Assembly: GCA_902797625.1 (NCBI GenBank)
Contig: CADBTU010000052.1
Coordinates: forward strand, 1-41,054
Reading direction: 5' to 3'
DNA: 41,054 nt
DNA from: an uncultured Bacteroidota bacterium
Lineage (GTDB): Bacteria; Bacteroidota; Bacteroidia; Bacteroidales; WCHB1-69
Shown: positions 26,378 to 35,062 of the stretch, one piece after another
Numbering within the stretch: position 1 is the stretch's first letter
How the letters are laid out: each line of letters starts with the position of its first letter
Program-made: the position numbers and the translations under genes
The notes under the pieces: generated by a model
What the model was told of the DNA's origin: nothing
Database searches by the model: none
Seen by the model: the letters and a program-made list of their open reading frames with translations, nothing else

Positions 26378-27469
26378 TTAAATCATTTTTTTCAAAGCAT
26401 CGAGAATTTCAACCGGAGTTGGGATAACGCCACCATAACGACCGTAGTGTTCAACAGGAACTTTATATTCAACGGCCATTTTAACGTCTTCAATCATTTG
26501 TCCAGCATTCATTTCAACACTCAATATTTTCTTCATGCGCCCACCGATTTCTTTAATAGCTTTAGTGGGGAAAGGCCACAATGTGATAGGGCGGATAAGT
26601 CCAACTTTTATACCTTCGGCGCGAGCTAACTCAATAGATTTCATACAAATACGAGCAGCCGACCCGTAAGCTATGAACAAATAATCAGCATCTTCACATT
26701 GTATAGCTTCAAAACGAGTATCTTCTTCTTCGCACTTTCTGTATTTAGCTTGTATGCGGTCGTTGATAGCCTCTTGTTTAAGAGCTTCCAGCTCAAGAGA
26801 AGTAACAATTCTATGTTTTCCAGTTGATCGATGTCCAGTTGCAGCCCAAGGACAATGTTCTTCAATATATTCATTTGTCCAGCGTGGTTTATAATCGTCA
26901 ACCATCACTTTTTCCATTACCTGTCCGATAACGCCATCTGAAAGTATCGCCACTGGATTACGGTATTTGAAAGCCAAATCAAAACCGAGTTCAACGAAAT
27001 CATACATTTCTTGCACAGTTGCAGGGGCGAGAGTTATGAGTCTGTAGTCTCCGTGTCCACCGCCTTTTGTTGTTTGGAAATAGTCAGATTGTGATGGTTG
27101 GATAGTACCAAGACCAGGACCGCCACGAACTACGTTTACACAAATAGCTGGGAGTTCTGCACCAGCGAGATATGACAAACCTTCTTGCATAAGAGAAAAA
27201 CCAGGTGATGAAGAAGATGTCAAAACGCGTTTTCCAGCGGCAGCGCCAGCGTAAACCATATTTATAGAAGCCAATTCACTTTCGGCTTGCAAAACAACCA
27301 TACCTGTGTAGGCAGGAGAGTTTTCATCGTATGGTCTTTCCGCCATTAAATGCTCTAAAACTTCTGATTGCGGCGTAATAGGATAACCAAAATATCCATC
27401 TGCACCGCAACGAATAGCAGCCTCAGCGATGGCTTGGTTTCCCTTCATTAATACTAATTCTTTTGCCAT
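26378..27469 (-). CDS. korA: 2-oxoacid:ferredoxin oxidoreductase, alpha subunit
   Basis: The 363-residue alpha subunit holds the pyrimidine-binding domain. Signature segments are GNQAIAEAAIRCGADGYFGY with PITPQSEVLEHL, SSSSPGFSLMQEGLSYLAG, and GGPGLGTIQPSQSDYFQT. The C-terminal domain includes AYGSAARICMKSIELAR and GLIRPITLWPFPTKAI. Such proteins are often annotated VorB in Bacteroidota. It sits between the ferredoxin-like subunit gene and the beta gene. Confidence 0.93.
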   Translation of the reverse strand: MAKELVLMKGNQAIAEAAIRCGADGYFGYPITPQSEVLEHLMAERPYDENSPAYTGMVVLQAESELASINMVYAGAAAGKRVLTSSSSPGFSLMQEGLSYLAGAELPAICVNVVRGGPGLGTIQPSQSDYFQTTKGGGHGDYRLITLAPATVQEMYDFVELGFDLAFKYRNPVAILSDGVIGQVMEKVMVDDYKPRWTNEYIEEHCPWAATGHRSTGKHRIVTSLELEALKQEAINDRIQAKYRKCEEEDTRFEAIQCEDADYLFIAYGSAARICMKSIELARAEGIKVGLIRPITLWPFPTKAIKEIGGRMKKILSVEMNAGQMIEDVKMAVEYKVPVEHYGRYGGVIPTPVEILDALKKMI

Positions 27470-27520
27470 TTTAATGATTTTTAATTAATTGTTGTTAATA
27501 ATCTTTTTATTTGTCCACAA

Positions 27521-27751
27521 TTAGTCAACTTTTGCGCGATAAACTTCAATTACCCCGTCAGGACAAATAACTGCACAACTCGCGCAGCCAATGCAAGAAT
27601 CAGGATTGATCATTTCCAAATAGTTGTATCCTTTGGCATTTACCTTCTTTGAAAGGTCGATGCACTTAGGATCTTGAGGACAACCAGTTATGCACACCGC
27701 ACAACCCTTACACTTTTCAGTGTCGATAACTAAAGCTCCTTTAAATGCCAT
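27521..27751 (-). CDS. korD: 2-oxoacid:ferredoxin oxidoreductase, delta subunit (2[4Fe-4S] ferredoxin)
   Basis: A 76-residue two-cluster ferredoxin. The cysteine motifs are CKGCAVCITGCP at residues 14-25 and CIGCASCAVICP at 53-64, each giving one [4Fe-4S] cluster together with the distal Cys of the other. It is the first gene of the oxidoreductase operon and passes electrons from the catalytic subunits to soluble ferredoxin. The gap to the alpha gene is 51 nt. Confidence 0.93.
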   Translation of the reverse strand: MAFKGALVIDTEKCKGCAVCITGCPQDPKCIDLSKKVNAKGYNYLEMINPDSCIGCASCAVICPDGVIEVYRAKVD

Positions 27752-27820
27752 AATTTTATTGTTTTTTTGTTAGTTATTTTGTTGATTTTTTGTTATTTCT
27801 ATATGTTCTATTAAGAGCTG

Positions 27821-27828
27821 CAAATGTA
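27821..27828 (-). promoter_or_regulatory. Promoter -7 element of the oxidoreductase operon
   Basis: TACATTTG on the minus strand matches TAnnTTTG, 69 nt upstream of the korD ATG. A TTTG further upstream is about 26 nt away, longer than usual, so only the -7 element is claimed. Confidence 0.45.
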
Positions 27829-27918
27829 TGATTTTTTTCTTTAGTTATGCTAATCAAACGGGAAATATTTCCATTTTTTTATTGCTATTCACTAAAAATA
27901 AACTTTCTGCTATTGAAT

Positions 27919-27960
27919 AAAAGAAAACGGCAGGTTCGAACAAACCTGCCGTTTTCTTTT
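27919..27960 (-). terminator. Strong intrinsic terminator after the PpiD-like gene
   Basis: A perfect 18-bp stem, AAAAGAAAACGGCAGGTT (27919-27936) with its complement at 27943-27960, closes on CGAACA. It lies 23 nt downstream of the minus-strand PpiD-like stop. The A/T-rich ends of the stem supply the T tract in either direction, so it may also shield against read-through from the left. Confidence 0.9.
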
Positions 27961-27983
27961 ATTTGGTTTTGGAACTGTCAAAA

Positions 27984-30146
27984 TTATTTTTGATAAAATC
28001 TTCCACGATTATCTAAAACTTTCATTTTGGAAGTGAGGTAATTCATGAGAGTGCTTTCGTTACGTTCGCGACCTAAAACAGCATTTTGCAAATAATTTTT
28101 TTGTAAGGCTATATTGTCATTACCTTGAGCAGGACGATTTTCAATAATATTTACAACGTATGCAAAGTTATTGCCGCTAATTGCAGTAGGTTTGTTAACT
28201 GGCAAATTGAAGATTTGACCAATAGCCTTGCCTTCAACACCACGGTTCATATAGTAATCGCCAGCGAAACTCAATATAATGCTATCTGCAACAGAAACAC
28301 CGTATTTTGAAGCGACACTCTGAATATTTCCAGACTTCAAATCGTTGTTCAACTGTTCTGCAACTTTTTCAACTTTAGTTTGATGTTCAAGAATGGTCTT
28401 AATTTCATCTTTCACATCCTTATATTTTTGAATACCTTGTTCTCTAATTTTTGCCACAGAAGCTACAGCGAAAAACATTCTGTTAATATTGAAAACATCA
28501 GAAATATCATCTTTCTTAACATCATCACCAAACGACCAGCTAACGATGTCGCGGCAGGATGGTAATTGAGCAATATTCGCAGCCATAGAGTTAACACGTT
28601 CTCCATTTACAACTTGAATACCTTCTTTTTGAGCCTTAGAAACGAGTTCTTCATTATTTGTTACAGCTGCTGCAAATTGACTTGCTTGTGTACGAAGGTT
28701 TCTAACAGTTGCTTCTGAAGCTGTGATGTCGCGATCGTAAAGAACAAATTGACGCTTTTCAATAGGAGTTGTGCGTGTGAGAGCTTGGAATACAATATAA
28801 CCATTAGGAGCTTTATAAACATAGATGCCGCCATTAGGAGTATTCAAAAGATTGTTGTAAAGTTCAGGAATTGTACCACGCTCAGGAATCCAAAACGTTG
28901 TATCTCCTTTTTCACGTCCGTATAAATAATTAGGTTGAAGTGCAAATATAGAACTTTGTCCAGAGGTTATTACCTGACGTAAGCTGTCAGCTAATAAACG
29001 AGCTTCCTTCTTAGAATAAGGAGCTTCTTTATATTGTGCAGTTTTGAAAGGCAACTCTATAGTTGCTACGAGTACTGAATCAGGGCGATGAGCAACACCA
29101 AAAACTTTTCCGTAGTACCATTTAACATTCTCGTAAGCAAAAGGAGCAATAAAACTGCCTACAGGAGTTTTGAATATTAAACTATCAAGTTCAGGAATTG
29201 TAATGTCTGACTCTTTATAATATGTGCTATCAACAAATCCAATACCTTTATGGTTAGCAAATTCGAGTAACGACATTTGTTGGAGACGAGTAAAGTCTGC
29301 GTTTACACTATCTTCTATCTCTTTAAGGTCAGCTGTTGTTGGGTTTATTTGGAATATAGCTACATTAAGATCGCGCAAATTTTCTTTAACGTTGAATATT
29401 TCAGACTTGTGAGTTTTGTAAAAATCTTTCATTTGACTTTCTGAAACGTCAGCTTTAATATTTTGGAAAGCAGACAATTCAGGGTTAACTGTTACCAAAG
29501 AGGCTAACACCATAGTATTGTCTTGTCCGAGTTTCTTGGCCATATTATCTGAGAAATTGATAGAATTTTGCGTGAGTGCAAAATATTTCTGAGATTTTTC
29601 TGCGCTGATAGCAAAGCGAACCAAAGCCTGATAAGCGTTGTAGATCTCTTTAGCACCATCTTCATTTGCGTATGATTCAATGTTGGAAATGATTCCCATT
29701 GCATTTTCTGGACCATACATCTGAGCGAGTGCATTTGCAAATTGTGCAATAAATTGATTAGGTTGATTTGTGCTCAAGGATGCATTCATATTTTCCTTGA
29801 AATCCTCTATCATTTGATTGTTGTATGACATACCTAACTTCTCTAATTGTGCATCCATTGTTTGGTCTTGGAGAAGTTGTTGCCATGTCATCTCGTGGAT
29901 TTGATAGGTTTCATTGTCTTCAAAAGAACTTTTGTTCTGCAAGAGCTTCATGAGGGCTGTATTTTCCTCATATTGTTTACTGTAAACCATATCCAACTTC
30001 TTGCCATTAATTTTGGCTACTGTATTTTTGTTGGAGAAAGTTCTGGTGACATTGGAAAGGTCGCCTAAGATGAATGCTAAGAGGGCTAAACCGATTATCA
30101 CCAATAAAAGCACACCGTGCTTACGAATTGAGCCTATTGCTGCCAT
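27984..30146 (-). CDS. PpiD-like periplasmic chaperone/peptidyl-prolyl isomerase (SurA_N domain)
   Basis: A 720-residue membrane-anchored periplasmic protein. Residues about 12-30 form one transmembrane helix (LLLVIIGLALLAFILGDLS). SurA/PpiD-type N-terminal helices follow (VAKINGKKLDMVYSKQYEE and MTWQQLLQDQTMDAQLEKLG). The middle holds a region like a parvulin rotamase domain (around 340-460), and a second such region seems to lie near the C-terminus (GVEGKAIGQIFNLPVNKPTA). The family helps fold outer-membrane and periplasmic proteins. Whether the parvulin sites are catalytically active cannot be judged. The gene stands alone with its own promoter and terminator. Confidence 0.87.
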   Translation of the reverse strand: MAAIGSIRKHGVLLLVIIGLALLAFILGDLSNVTRTFSNKNTVAKINGKKLDMVYSKQYEENTALMKLLQNKSSFEDNETYQIHEMTWQQLLQDQTMDAQLEKLGMSYNNQMIEDFKENMNASLSTNQPNQFIAQFANALAQMYGPENAMGIISNIESYANEDGAKEIYNAYQALVRFAISAEKSQKYFALTQNSINFSDNMAKKLGQDNTMVLASLVTVNPELSAFQNIKADVSESQMKDFYKTHKSEIFNVKENLRDLNVAIFQINPTTADLKEIEDSVNADFTRLQQMSLLEFANHKGIGFVDSTYYKESDITIPELDSLIFKTPVGSFIAPFAYENVKWYYGKVFGVAHRPDSVLVATIELPFKTAQYKEAPYSKKEARLLADSLRQVITSGQSSIFALQPNYLYGREKGDTTFWIPERGTIPELYNNLLNTPNGGIYVYKAPNGYIVFQALTRTTPIEKRQFVLYDRDITASEATVRNLRTQASQFAAAVTNNEELVSKAQKEGIQVVNGERVNSMAANIAQLPSCRDIVSWSFGDDVKKDDISDVFNINRMFFAVASVAKIREQGIQKYKDVKDEIKTILEHQTKVEKVAEQLNNDLKSGNIQSVASKYGVSVADSIILSFAGDYYMNRGVEGKAIGQIFNLPVNKPTAISGNNFAYVVNIIENRPAQGNDNIALQKNYLQNAVLGRERNESTLMNYLTSKMKVLDNRGRFYQK

Positions 30147-30194
30147 AGATTTATGATATTTATTTAGTAATTTTTATATTCAAAAAAAAACGCG

Positions 30195-30226
30195 CAAAAG
30201 TAGCATTTTTTTCTCTAAATTCCAAA
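30195..30226 (-). promoter_or_regulatory. Promoter of the PpiD-like gene
   Basis: On the minus strand, TTTG (30223-30226) is separated by exactly 20 nt from TACTTTTG (30195-30202). This is a full match to the Bacteroidota TTTG...TAnnTTTG promoter, ending 48 nt before the ATG at 30146. Confidence 0.7.
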
Positions 30227-30261
30227 TATCTTTTTAATTTTATTTTATCTAACTGATTTAT

Positions 30262-30300
30262 AAATAAAAAAGCCTGCAAAATCAAAACGATTGCAGGCTT
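30262..30300 (-). terminator. Intrinsic terminator of ornithine carbamoyltransferase gene
   Basis: A 10-bp perfect stem, AAGCCTGCAA (30270-30279) with TTGCAGGCTT (30291-30300), is followed on the minus strand by TTTTTATTTA. It starts 24 nt beyond the stop of the minus-strand gene at 30325. Confidence 0.88.
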
Positions 30301-30324
30301 GTGTTTAGTTATATTTTTTGTTGT

Positions 30325-31326
30325 TTAGTCGCCTAATGTTGCAACCATAACAGCTTTAATTGTATGCATACGGTTTTCAGCTTCATCGAAAACAATTGAA
30401 TTTTCTGATTCAAAAACATCTTCGGTAACTTCAATACCATCAAGTCCGAATTGTTTGTTAACATCGCGACCAACTTCTGTTTCTAAATTGTGATAAGCTG
30501 GGAGGCAGTGCATGAACTTGCACTTTGGATTACCAGTGAGAGCCATCATTTCTTTATTCACTTGGTAAGGTTTGAGAAGTTTGATACGTTCTTTCCAAAC
30601 TTCAACAGGTTCACCCATAGAAACCCAAACATCCGTATATAAGAAATCGCATCCTTTAACACCTTTCTTAACGTCATCGGTTACAGTAATTTTGGCACCT
30701 GTTTCTTTTGCAATTTCTTGACATTGTTTAATAAGGGCTTTATCTGGTTGAAGAGCTTTGGGAGCAACGATTCTTACATCCATCCCCATTTTAGCACCAC
30801 CAACCATTAAAGAGTTACCCATATTGAATCGAGCGTCTCCTAAGTAAGCGTATGTTACTTGATTGAGAGGTTTATCAACGTGTTCACTCATAGTAAGGAA
30901 ATCGGCAAGTATTTGGGTTGGATGAAATTCATTGGTGAGACCATTCCATACGGGAACACCAGCATATTCAGCAAGTTCTTCAACAGTAGCTTGTTTAAAT
31001 CCACGATATTCAATACCATCGTACATACGGCCGAGCACGCGGGCGGTATCTTTCATAGATTCTTTAACACCAATCTGGGAACCTGAAGGCCCAAGATAGG
31101 TAACGTGAGCTCCTTGGTCGTGCGCTGCAACTTCAAATGCACAACGTGTACGTGTTGAAGTTTTCTCGAATATGAGTGCTATATTCTTACCTTTGAGGCG
31201 GGGTTGTTCTGTTCCTGCATACTTGGCGCGTTTTAAATCGCGAGCCAAGTCAAGCATAAATTGGATTTCTGCTGGAGTGAAGTCCAACAATTTCAAAAAG
31301 CTTCTGTTTCTTAAATTGAATGCCAT
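30325..31326 (-). CDS. argF: Ornithine carbamoyltransferase
   Basis: The enzyme joins carbamoyl phosphate and ornithine to citrulline in arginine synthesis, or runs in reverse in the arginine deiminase pathway. The 333-residue length fits. The carbamoyl-phosphate loop [10 protein letters not shown] (residues 53-62), HPTQILADF, and the ornithine-site Cys motif MHCLPAYHN are all present. The C-terminal part ([20 protein letters not shown], then MHTIKA) looks closer to the catabolic ArcB/E. coli ArgF branch. The HCLP motif argues against the N-succinylornithine transcarbamylase of Bacteroides. No arcA or arcC is adjacent, so anabolic or catabolic use is open. It has its own promoter and terminator. 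Confidence 0.93.
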   Translation of the reverse strand: MAFNLRNRSFLKLLDFTPAEIQFMLDLARDLKRAKYAGTEQPRLKGKNIALIFEKTSTRTRCAFEVAAHDQGAHVTYLGPSGSQIGVKESMKDTARVLGRMYDGIEYRGFKQATVEELAEYAGVPVWNGLTNEFHPTQILADFLTMSEHVDKPLNQVTYAYLGDARFNMGNSLMVGGAKMGMDVRIVAPKALQPDKALIKQCQEIAKETGAKITVTDDVKKGVKGCDFLYTDVWVSMGEPVEVWKERIKLLKPYQVNKEMMALTGNPKCKFMHCLPAYHNLETEVGRDVNKQFGLDGIEVTEDVFESENSIVFDEAENRMHTIKAVMVATLGD

Positions 31327-31378
31327 AAAATTATAGTTAAATTATAAATAAATGAATTTGATTTCAAAAAATCGGCGG

Positions 31379-31386
31379 CAAATATA
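31379..31386 (-). promoter_or_regulatory. Promoter -7 element of the ornithine carbamoyltransferase gene
   Basis: TATATTTG on the minus strand fits TAnnTTTG exactly, 52 nt before the ATG at 31326. A properly spaced -33 element is not obvious. Confidence 0.5.
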
Positions 31387-31511
31387 CAAAAAAATATACA
31401 ATATAGTGTTACTTTCAAACTAAAATTGTTGTATAAATTCAATACTATACTTGATATTACAACATTACATTGGTATTGATTCTTTGTGGTATGCAGAATA
31501 CGATTGCTAAC

Positions 31512-32384
31512 TCAAGATAGTTTAATTTCTTGGTAATCCTTTTTGAACCAAGTTAGCTGTTTTTTTGCATAGCGGCGAGTATGGGTTTTAATGTCTTCAA
31601 TAGCTTTGTCGAGAGTACATTTTCCATCAATAAAATCGAATAGTTCTCTATAACCAACAGTGTTTAAGGCGTTTAGATTACGATATTGGTATAAACTTTT
31701 AACTTCTTCCAAAAGACCATCATCCATCATTTTGTTAACTCTTTTGTTAATTCTGTCGAAAAGTATATCTCTGTCGCGATTTAAATAAAACTTCTCAATA
31801 TTAAAGTCTCTATTTTTTTTTGTATTGTGCAAAAAACTTGAATAAGGTTTTCCTGTTTGCAGAGAAATTTCAAGAGCGCGTATCATTCTTTTATGGTTAT
31901 TGGTGTCATTTGTAGCAATAAAATCAGGGTCTAAAAGATTTAATTGAGCGCGGATGGCTTCGATGCCATTGTTAATGAATAAGTTATTTACATATTCTCG
32001 CAATTGAAAGTTTACGTCAGGCAATTCATCAATTCCGTTACAAACAGCGGCGATGTATTGTGGACTACCTCCAGTCATAATCACAACAGGAAAATTGCGA
32101 AACAGTTGTTTTAGAAGATTAAGAACATCTTGTTCGAAGAGATACACATTATAATAGTCATGAATTGAGAGCATACCAACAAAGAAGTGTTTAGCTGCGG
32201 CAAGTTCTTCATCTGTAGGGTAAGCGGTACCAATACGCATTTCCTTATAAAATTGGCGCGCATCAGCTGATATTATAGGAATCTGCCAACGTTGCGCCAA
32301 TTCTATAGTGTAAGATGTCTTTCCAACTCCTGTTGGTCCAGTTAAGATAAGAAGAGTTGGGGAGCTAAAATTCGTTAAATTCAT
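31512..32384 (-). CDS. miaA: tRNA dimethylallyltransferase
   Basis: MiaA transfers a dimethylallyl group to N6 of A37 in tRNAs reading UNN codons. The 290-residue length is slightly short but usual for Bacteroidota. The P-loop GPTGVGKT is at residues 16-23, followed by SADARQFYKEMRIGTA (usually ADSRQ, so Ser is replaced by Ala), NNHKRMIRALEIS, LNTVGYRELFDF and RRYAKKQLTWF. The canonical GGSGLY is GGSPQY here. The first 20 nt overlap the end of the upstream gene in a different frame. It is the third gene of the yebC transcript. Confidence 0.92.
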   Translation of the reverse strand: MNLTNFSSPTLLILTGPTGVGKTSYTIELAQRWQIPIISADARQFYKEMRIGTAYPTDEELAAAKHFFVGMLSIHDYYNVYLFEQDVLNLLKQLFRNFPVVIMTGGSPQYIAAVCNGIDELPDVNFQLREYVNNLFINNGIEAIRAQLNLLDPDFIATNDTNNHKRMIRALEISLQTGKPYSSFLHNTKKNRDFNIEKFYLNRDRDILFDRINKRVNKMMDDGLLEEVKSLYQYRNLNALNTVGYRELFDFIDGKCTLDKAIEDIKTHTRRYAKKQLTWFKKDYQEIKLS

Positions 32385-32964
32385 TCAGATCAGAATAATC
32401 TTCTTCATTGTAACCATCATCGAAATCGTCGTCAAAATTATCCTCATCATCTAAAGAGAGAACAGATTCATCAAACTCTGGTTGTGGCATATCTGATATA
32501 GAGACTTTCACAGGAAGTTCACCTTTGCTGAAAGTACAGCGCGGAAAATCTTCTGGCTTATCTGTTTTTGCAGCCTTTTGAAATTCTATATAGAAAGTTT
32601 TAGGGTTAATAAAATCATATTCGTAGAGAATGTTTTGATGAGGGTCTGTGATAAAATCCTTTAGAATAGCTTCTTTCATCACAAATTTAGGAATATTGCT
32701 TTTAGTACTGAAAGTATCTTCTTCGTCGTAATCAGGATTTTCAAAAGAATCATCCTCGTCAGAGGTATCAGTGAGAGTGATTTCTTTTTGTTTATTCCAT
32801 TTCTGGTCACAAATTGAGAACGCTGCAAATTCATTGCCTTTTAACCCAAGACAATCATAAAGAAAATGGTGAAAATCCTCAAAATTAGAGTTTGCAGGAA
32901 TTTCAACATCTCTTTCAAAGTCTTCAATTTCATCAAAAAATACTTTAAACTTGTAATAGTACAT
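32365..32964 (-). CDS. pRiA4b ORF-3-like / IS1096 TnpR-passenger family protein
   Basis: A 199-residue protein of the family annotated as plasmid pRiA4b ORF-3-like, of unknown function despite its mobile-element name. The N-terminal half (KFKVFFDEIEDFERDVEIPA, FHHFLYDCLGLKGNEFAAFS) matches the family fold. The C-terminal 35 residues are extremely acidic, with runs of Asp and Glu. There is no transposase, inverted repeat or other mobile-element sign around it, so the family name should not be read as a transposon. It lies between yebC (36-nt gap) and miaA (20-nt overlap), an arrangement I recall from other Bacteroidota. Confidence 0.8.
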   Translation of the reverse strand: MYYYKFKVFFDEIEDFERDVEIPANSNFEDFHHFLYDCLGLKGNEFAAFSICDQKWNKQKEITLTDTSDEDDSFENPDYDEEDTFSTKSNIPKFVMKEAILKDFITDPHQNILYEYDFINPKTFYIEFQKAAKTDKPEDFPRCTFSKGELPVKVSISDMPQPEFDESVLSLDDEDNFDDDFDDGYNEEDYSDLNEFNEF

Positions 32965-33000
32965 AACGTATGGGGTTTAATGGTTTTTTTAAGATAGAAA

Positions 33001-33729
33001 TTATGCCTCTTCTGCTTCAGGTTCAACCATATTATGGAAGACATTTGTTACATCTTCATCTTCATTGATTTTATCAAGAAGAGCCTCAACTTCAGCGCGT
33101 TGCTCATCGTTGAGAGTTTTCATCTCTTTAGGTATTCTATCGAATTTAAAGCTTCTAATTTCAAAATTATTATCTTCTAAGAATTTTTGAATAGGCCCAA
33201 AGGATTTATATTCAGCAAGGACAATAATTTCCTCATCGTCAGCGTCAATTTCAGCATCAAAATCCATCATTGAAAGTTCGAATTCTTCAATATCAATTTC
33301 AGGATTACGGGTTATTGTGAATATACATTTATGATCGAATAAGAAATCTAACATACCAGATGTTCCGAGAGAACCGCCGAATTTGTTGAAATAACTACGA
33401 ACGTTAGCTACAGTACGCTGGTTGTTATCGGTAGCAGCTTCAATCATTATGGCAATTCCGTGAGGTCCACGACCTTCATAAACCATCTCTTTATATTCAG
33501 ACAAATCTTTTTCAAAAGCACGTTTTATGGCGCGATCGATATTGTCTTTTGGCATATTTTCATTTTTTGCTGTCTGTATTAGCAAACGAAGTTTAGAATT
33601 TTGATCAGGATCAGGACCTCCTGCTTTGGCCGCCATTGTTATTTCTTTTCCCAAACGTGTGAATGTTTTAGCCAAATACGCATTACGTTTGAAGATTCTT
33701 GCCTTACGATATTCAAATGCTCTTCCCAT
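33001..33729 (-). CDS. yebC: YebC/PmpR/TACO1-family protein
   Basis: A 242-residue member of the YebC family, reported either as DNA-binding regulators or as translation factors that relieve ribosome stalling. The opening motif MGRAFEYRKARIFKRNAYLAK, seen here in parts, replaces the common AGHSKWxxIKHRK start and is typical of the Bacteroidota branch. Later conserved parts include GGPDPDQNSKLRLLIQTAK, MPKDNIDRAIKRA and YEGRGPHGIAIMIE. It is the first gene of a transcript with the pRiA4b-like gene and miaA, and it diverges from the polyene-type cluster. Confidence 0.92.
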   Translation of the reverse strand: MGRAFEYRKARIFKRNAYLAKTFTRLGKEITMAAKAGGPDPDQNSKLRLLIQTAKNENMPKDNIDRAIKRAFEKDLSEYKEMVYEGRGPHGIAIMIEAATDNNQRTVANVRSYFNKFGGSLGTSGMLDFLFDHKCIFTITRNPEIDIEEFELSMMDFDAEIDADDEEIIVLAEYKSFGPIQKFLEDNNFEIRSFKFDRIPKEMKTLNDEQRAEVEALLDKINEDEDVTNVFHNMVEPEAEEA

Positions 33730-33778
33730 TTTGTTGTGTTTTAGTTATACGATTCTATAATTCTGAATTTAACGGCTG

Positions 33779-33808
33779 CAAATATACAATTTTTCCTTTG
33801 AATGCAAA
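33779..33808 (-). promoter_or_regulatory. Promoter of yebC
   Basis: On the minus strand, TTTG (33805-33808) and TATATTTG (33779-33786) are 18 nt apart, matching the Bacteroidota promoter pattern. It ends 49 nt before the yebC ATG and is divergent from the promoter of the biosynthetic cluster. Confidence 0.65.
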
Positions 33809-33830
33809 CATAATAATAATTGCTCATAAG

Positions 33831-33861
33831 TTGTTTTTTTTTCAAAAAAATACTATTTTTG
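33831..33861 (+). promoter_or_regulatory. Promoter of the polyene-type biosynthetic operon
   Basis: TTG (33831-33833) and TATTTTTG (33854-33861) are separated by 20 nt, fitting the Bacteroidota consensus. The first ACP gene starts 48 nt later at 33910. No other promoter is evident downstream, where genes overlap or are closely spaced. Confidence 0.6.
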
Positions 33862-33909
33862 CCATTTCTTATTTTATGTAGTTTCTAAAAACATTATATC
33901 GTTGATAAT

Positions 33910-34152
33910 ATGGAAATTAAGCAAATTGAAGAAAAGGTAAAAGCATTTCTTGTAGAAGATTTAGAAATTGAAGGGGAGAAAATTTTTCCTGATGCACGTT
34001 TGAAAGAAGATCTCGGTATAGATAGTCTTGATTTTGTAGATATAGTAGTGATTGTTGAGAAAACATTTGGTTTTAAGATAAAACCTGAAGATATGAAAGA
34101 TGTTAAAACCCTCTCTCAATTCTGCGAATATATCGCCTCTAACGTTGAGTAA
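33910..34152 (+). CDS. Acyl carrier protein (first copy)
   Basis: An 80-residue acyl carrier protein. The phosphopantetheine attachment Ser39 lies in LGIDSLDFVDI, and the acidic helix II (VEKTFGFKIKPEDM) fits the fold. It carries growing acyl chains for the ketosynthases and dehydratases encoded downstream. It begins a plus-strand operon of at least twelve genes. A dedicated ACP at the head of such a cluster corresponds to ApeE in aryl polyene systems. The housekeeping ACP would normally sit beside fabF and is not this one. Confidence 0.93.
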   Translation: MEIKQIEEKVKAFLVEDLEIEGEKIFPDARLKEDLGIDSLDFVDIVVIVEKTFGFKIKPEDMKDVKTLSQFCEYIASNVE

Positions 34153-35047
34153 AAAAACTATTGTCTCCACAACTGAAAACCACTGGCAGGGTAGGACAGA
34201 TGGCACTAATTGGATGCATAATGCCCTAACTGTTTTTATGCGTTTTGTTCCGCTTAGATTTATGTATCTTATTGCGGACATTTTTGTAGTACCCTTCTAT
34301 TTACTATTTTCTAATTCATATCTTGCTATCTATCATTATTTTAGAAAAATTCATAACTATAATCCTATAAAGTCTTTTTTCTCAACTTATAAGAATTATT
34401 GTCAGTTTTCAAAAAATATTCTTGATAAATTCTATATGTTTTCGGGCGGAAAGTTTGATTTTGAAATTGAAAATATGGATTTGTATGAGTCTTTTTCAAA
34501 AAAAAATGACGGATTTTTGATTTTTAGTGCTCATGTTGGTAATTATGAACTTGCTGGATACACTCTTAGAGCAACCGATAAACCTTTTAACGCACTTGTT
34601 TTTGCAGCTGAAGCTGATATAATAATGAAAAATAGAACGAAACTATTTGCTGGAAATAATATCAAGATGATTCCTGTAACGGAGGATATGTCGCATCTGT
34701 TTACATTAAATAACGCTCTTGAAAAAGGTGAGAGTGTTAGCATACCCGCAGATAGAGTAGTTGGAGAACAAAAGACTTTCGCAACAACTTTTCTTGGACG
34801 CGAGGCACTTTTTCCCGCAGGTCCTTTTCTATTAGCAGCTAAACGGGATTTGGATGTGCTCTCAATCCAAGTGATGAAAGTTGCAACAAAAAAATACCAT
34901 ATATATATCAAAGCACTTGATAAATATGGTGCTTCAGTTCAAGAACGTTCGATGAATTTACTTCATTCTTATATTACTCATATAGAAACCGTTTTACGAA
35001 CCTATCCTCATCAATGGTTTAATTTTTATGAATTTTGGAAATCCTAA
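34145..35047 (+). CDS. Lipid A-type lysophospholipid acyltransferase (LpxL/HtrB-like)
   Basis: A 300-residue membrane-associated acyltransferase of the LpxL/HtrB family, corresponding to the acyltransferase ApeD of aryl polyene clusters. An N-terminal hydrophobic segment (MRFVPLRFMYLIADIFVVPF) is followed by the catalytic H-x4-E in SAHVGNYE (H130, E135) and by ADRVVGEQKTF and FPAGPFLLA, typical later motifs. It probably acylates the lipid anchor or transfers the polyene chain. A start at TTG 34145 is chosen: it overlaps the ACP stop by 8 nt and gives the family's N-terminal WQGRTDG. The longer ATG at 34100 would overlap ACP by 53 nt. Confidence 0.85.
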   Translation: MSKKTIVSTTENHWQGRTDGTNWMHNALTVFMRFVPLRFMYLIADIFVVPFYLLFSNSYLAIYHYFRKIHNYNPIKSFFSTYKNYCQFSKNILDKFYMFSGGKFDFEIENMDLYESFSKKNDGFLIFSAHVGNYELAGYTLRATDKPFNALVFAAEADIIMKNRTKLFAGNNIKMIPVTEDMSHLFTLNNALEKGESVSIPADRVVGEQKTFATTFLGREALFPAGPFLLAAKRDLDVLSIQVMKVATKKYHIYIKALDKYGASVQERSMNLLHSYITHIETVLRTYPHQWFNFYEFWKS

Positions 35048-35062
35048 CTTGCTAATATTTAC

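Noticed and set aside
32365-32964. Mobile element suggested by the TnpR-passenger family name
   Set aside because: No transposase, terminal inverted repeats or target duplications surround it, and it lies in a yebC-miaA operon.
34543-34911. 122-codon minus-strand ORF inside the acyltransferase gene
   Set aside because: It is wholly antisense to a gene with clear family motifs and has no homology-like features of its own.
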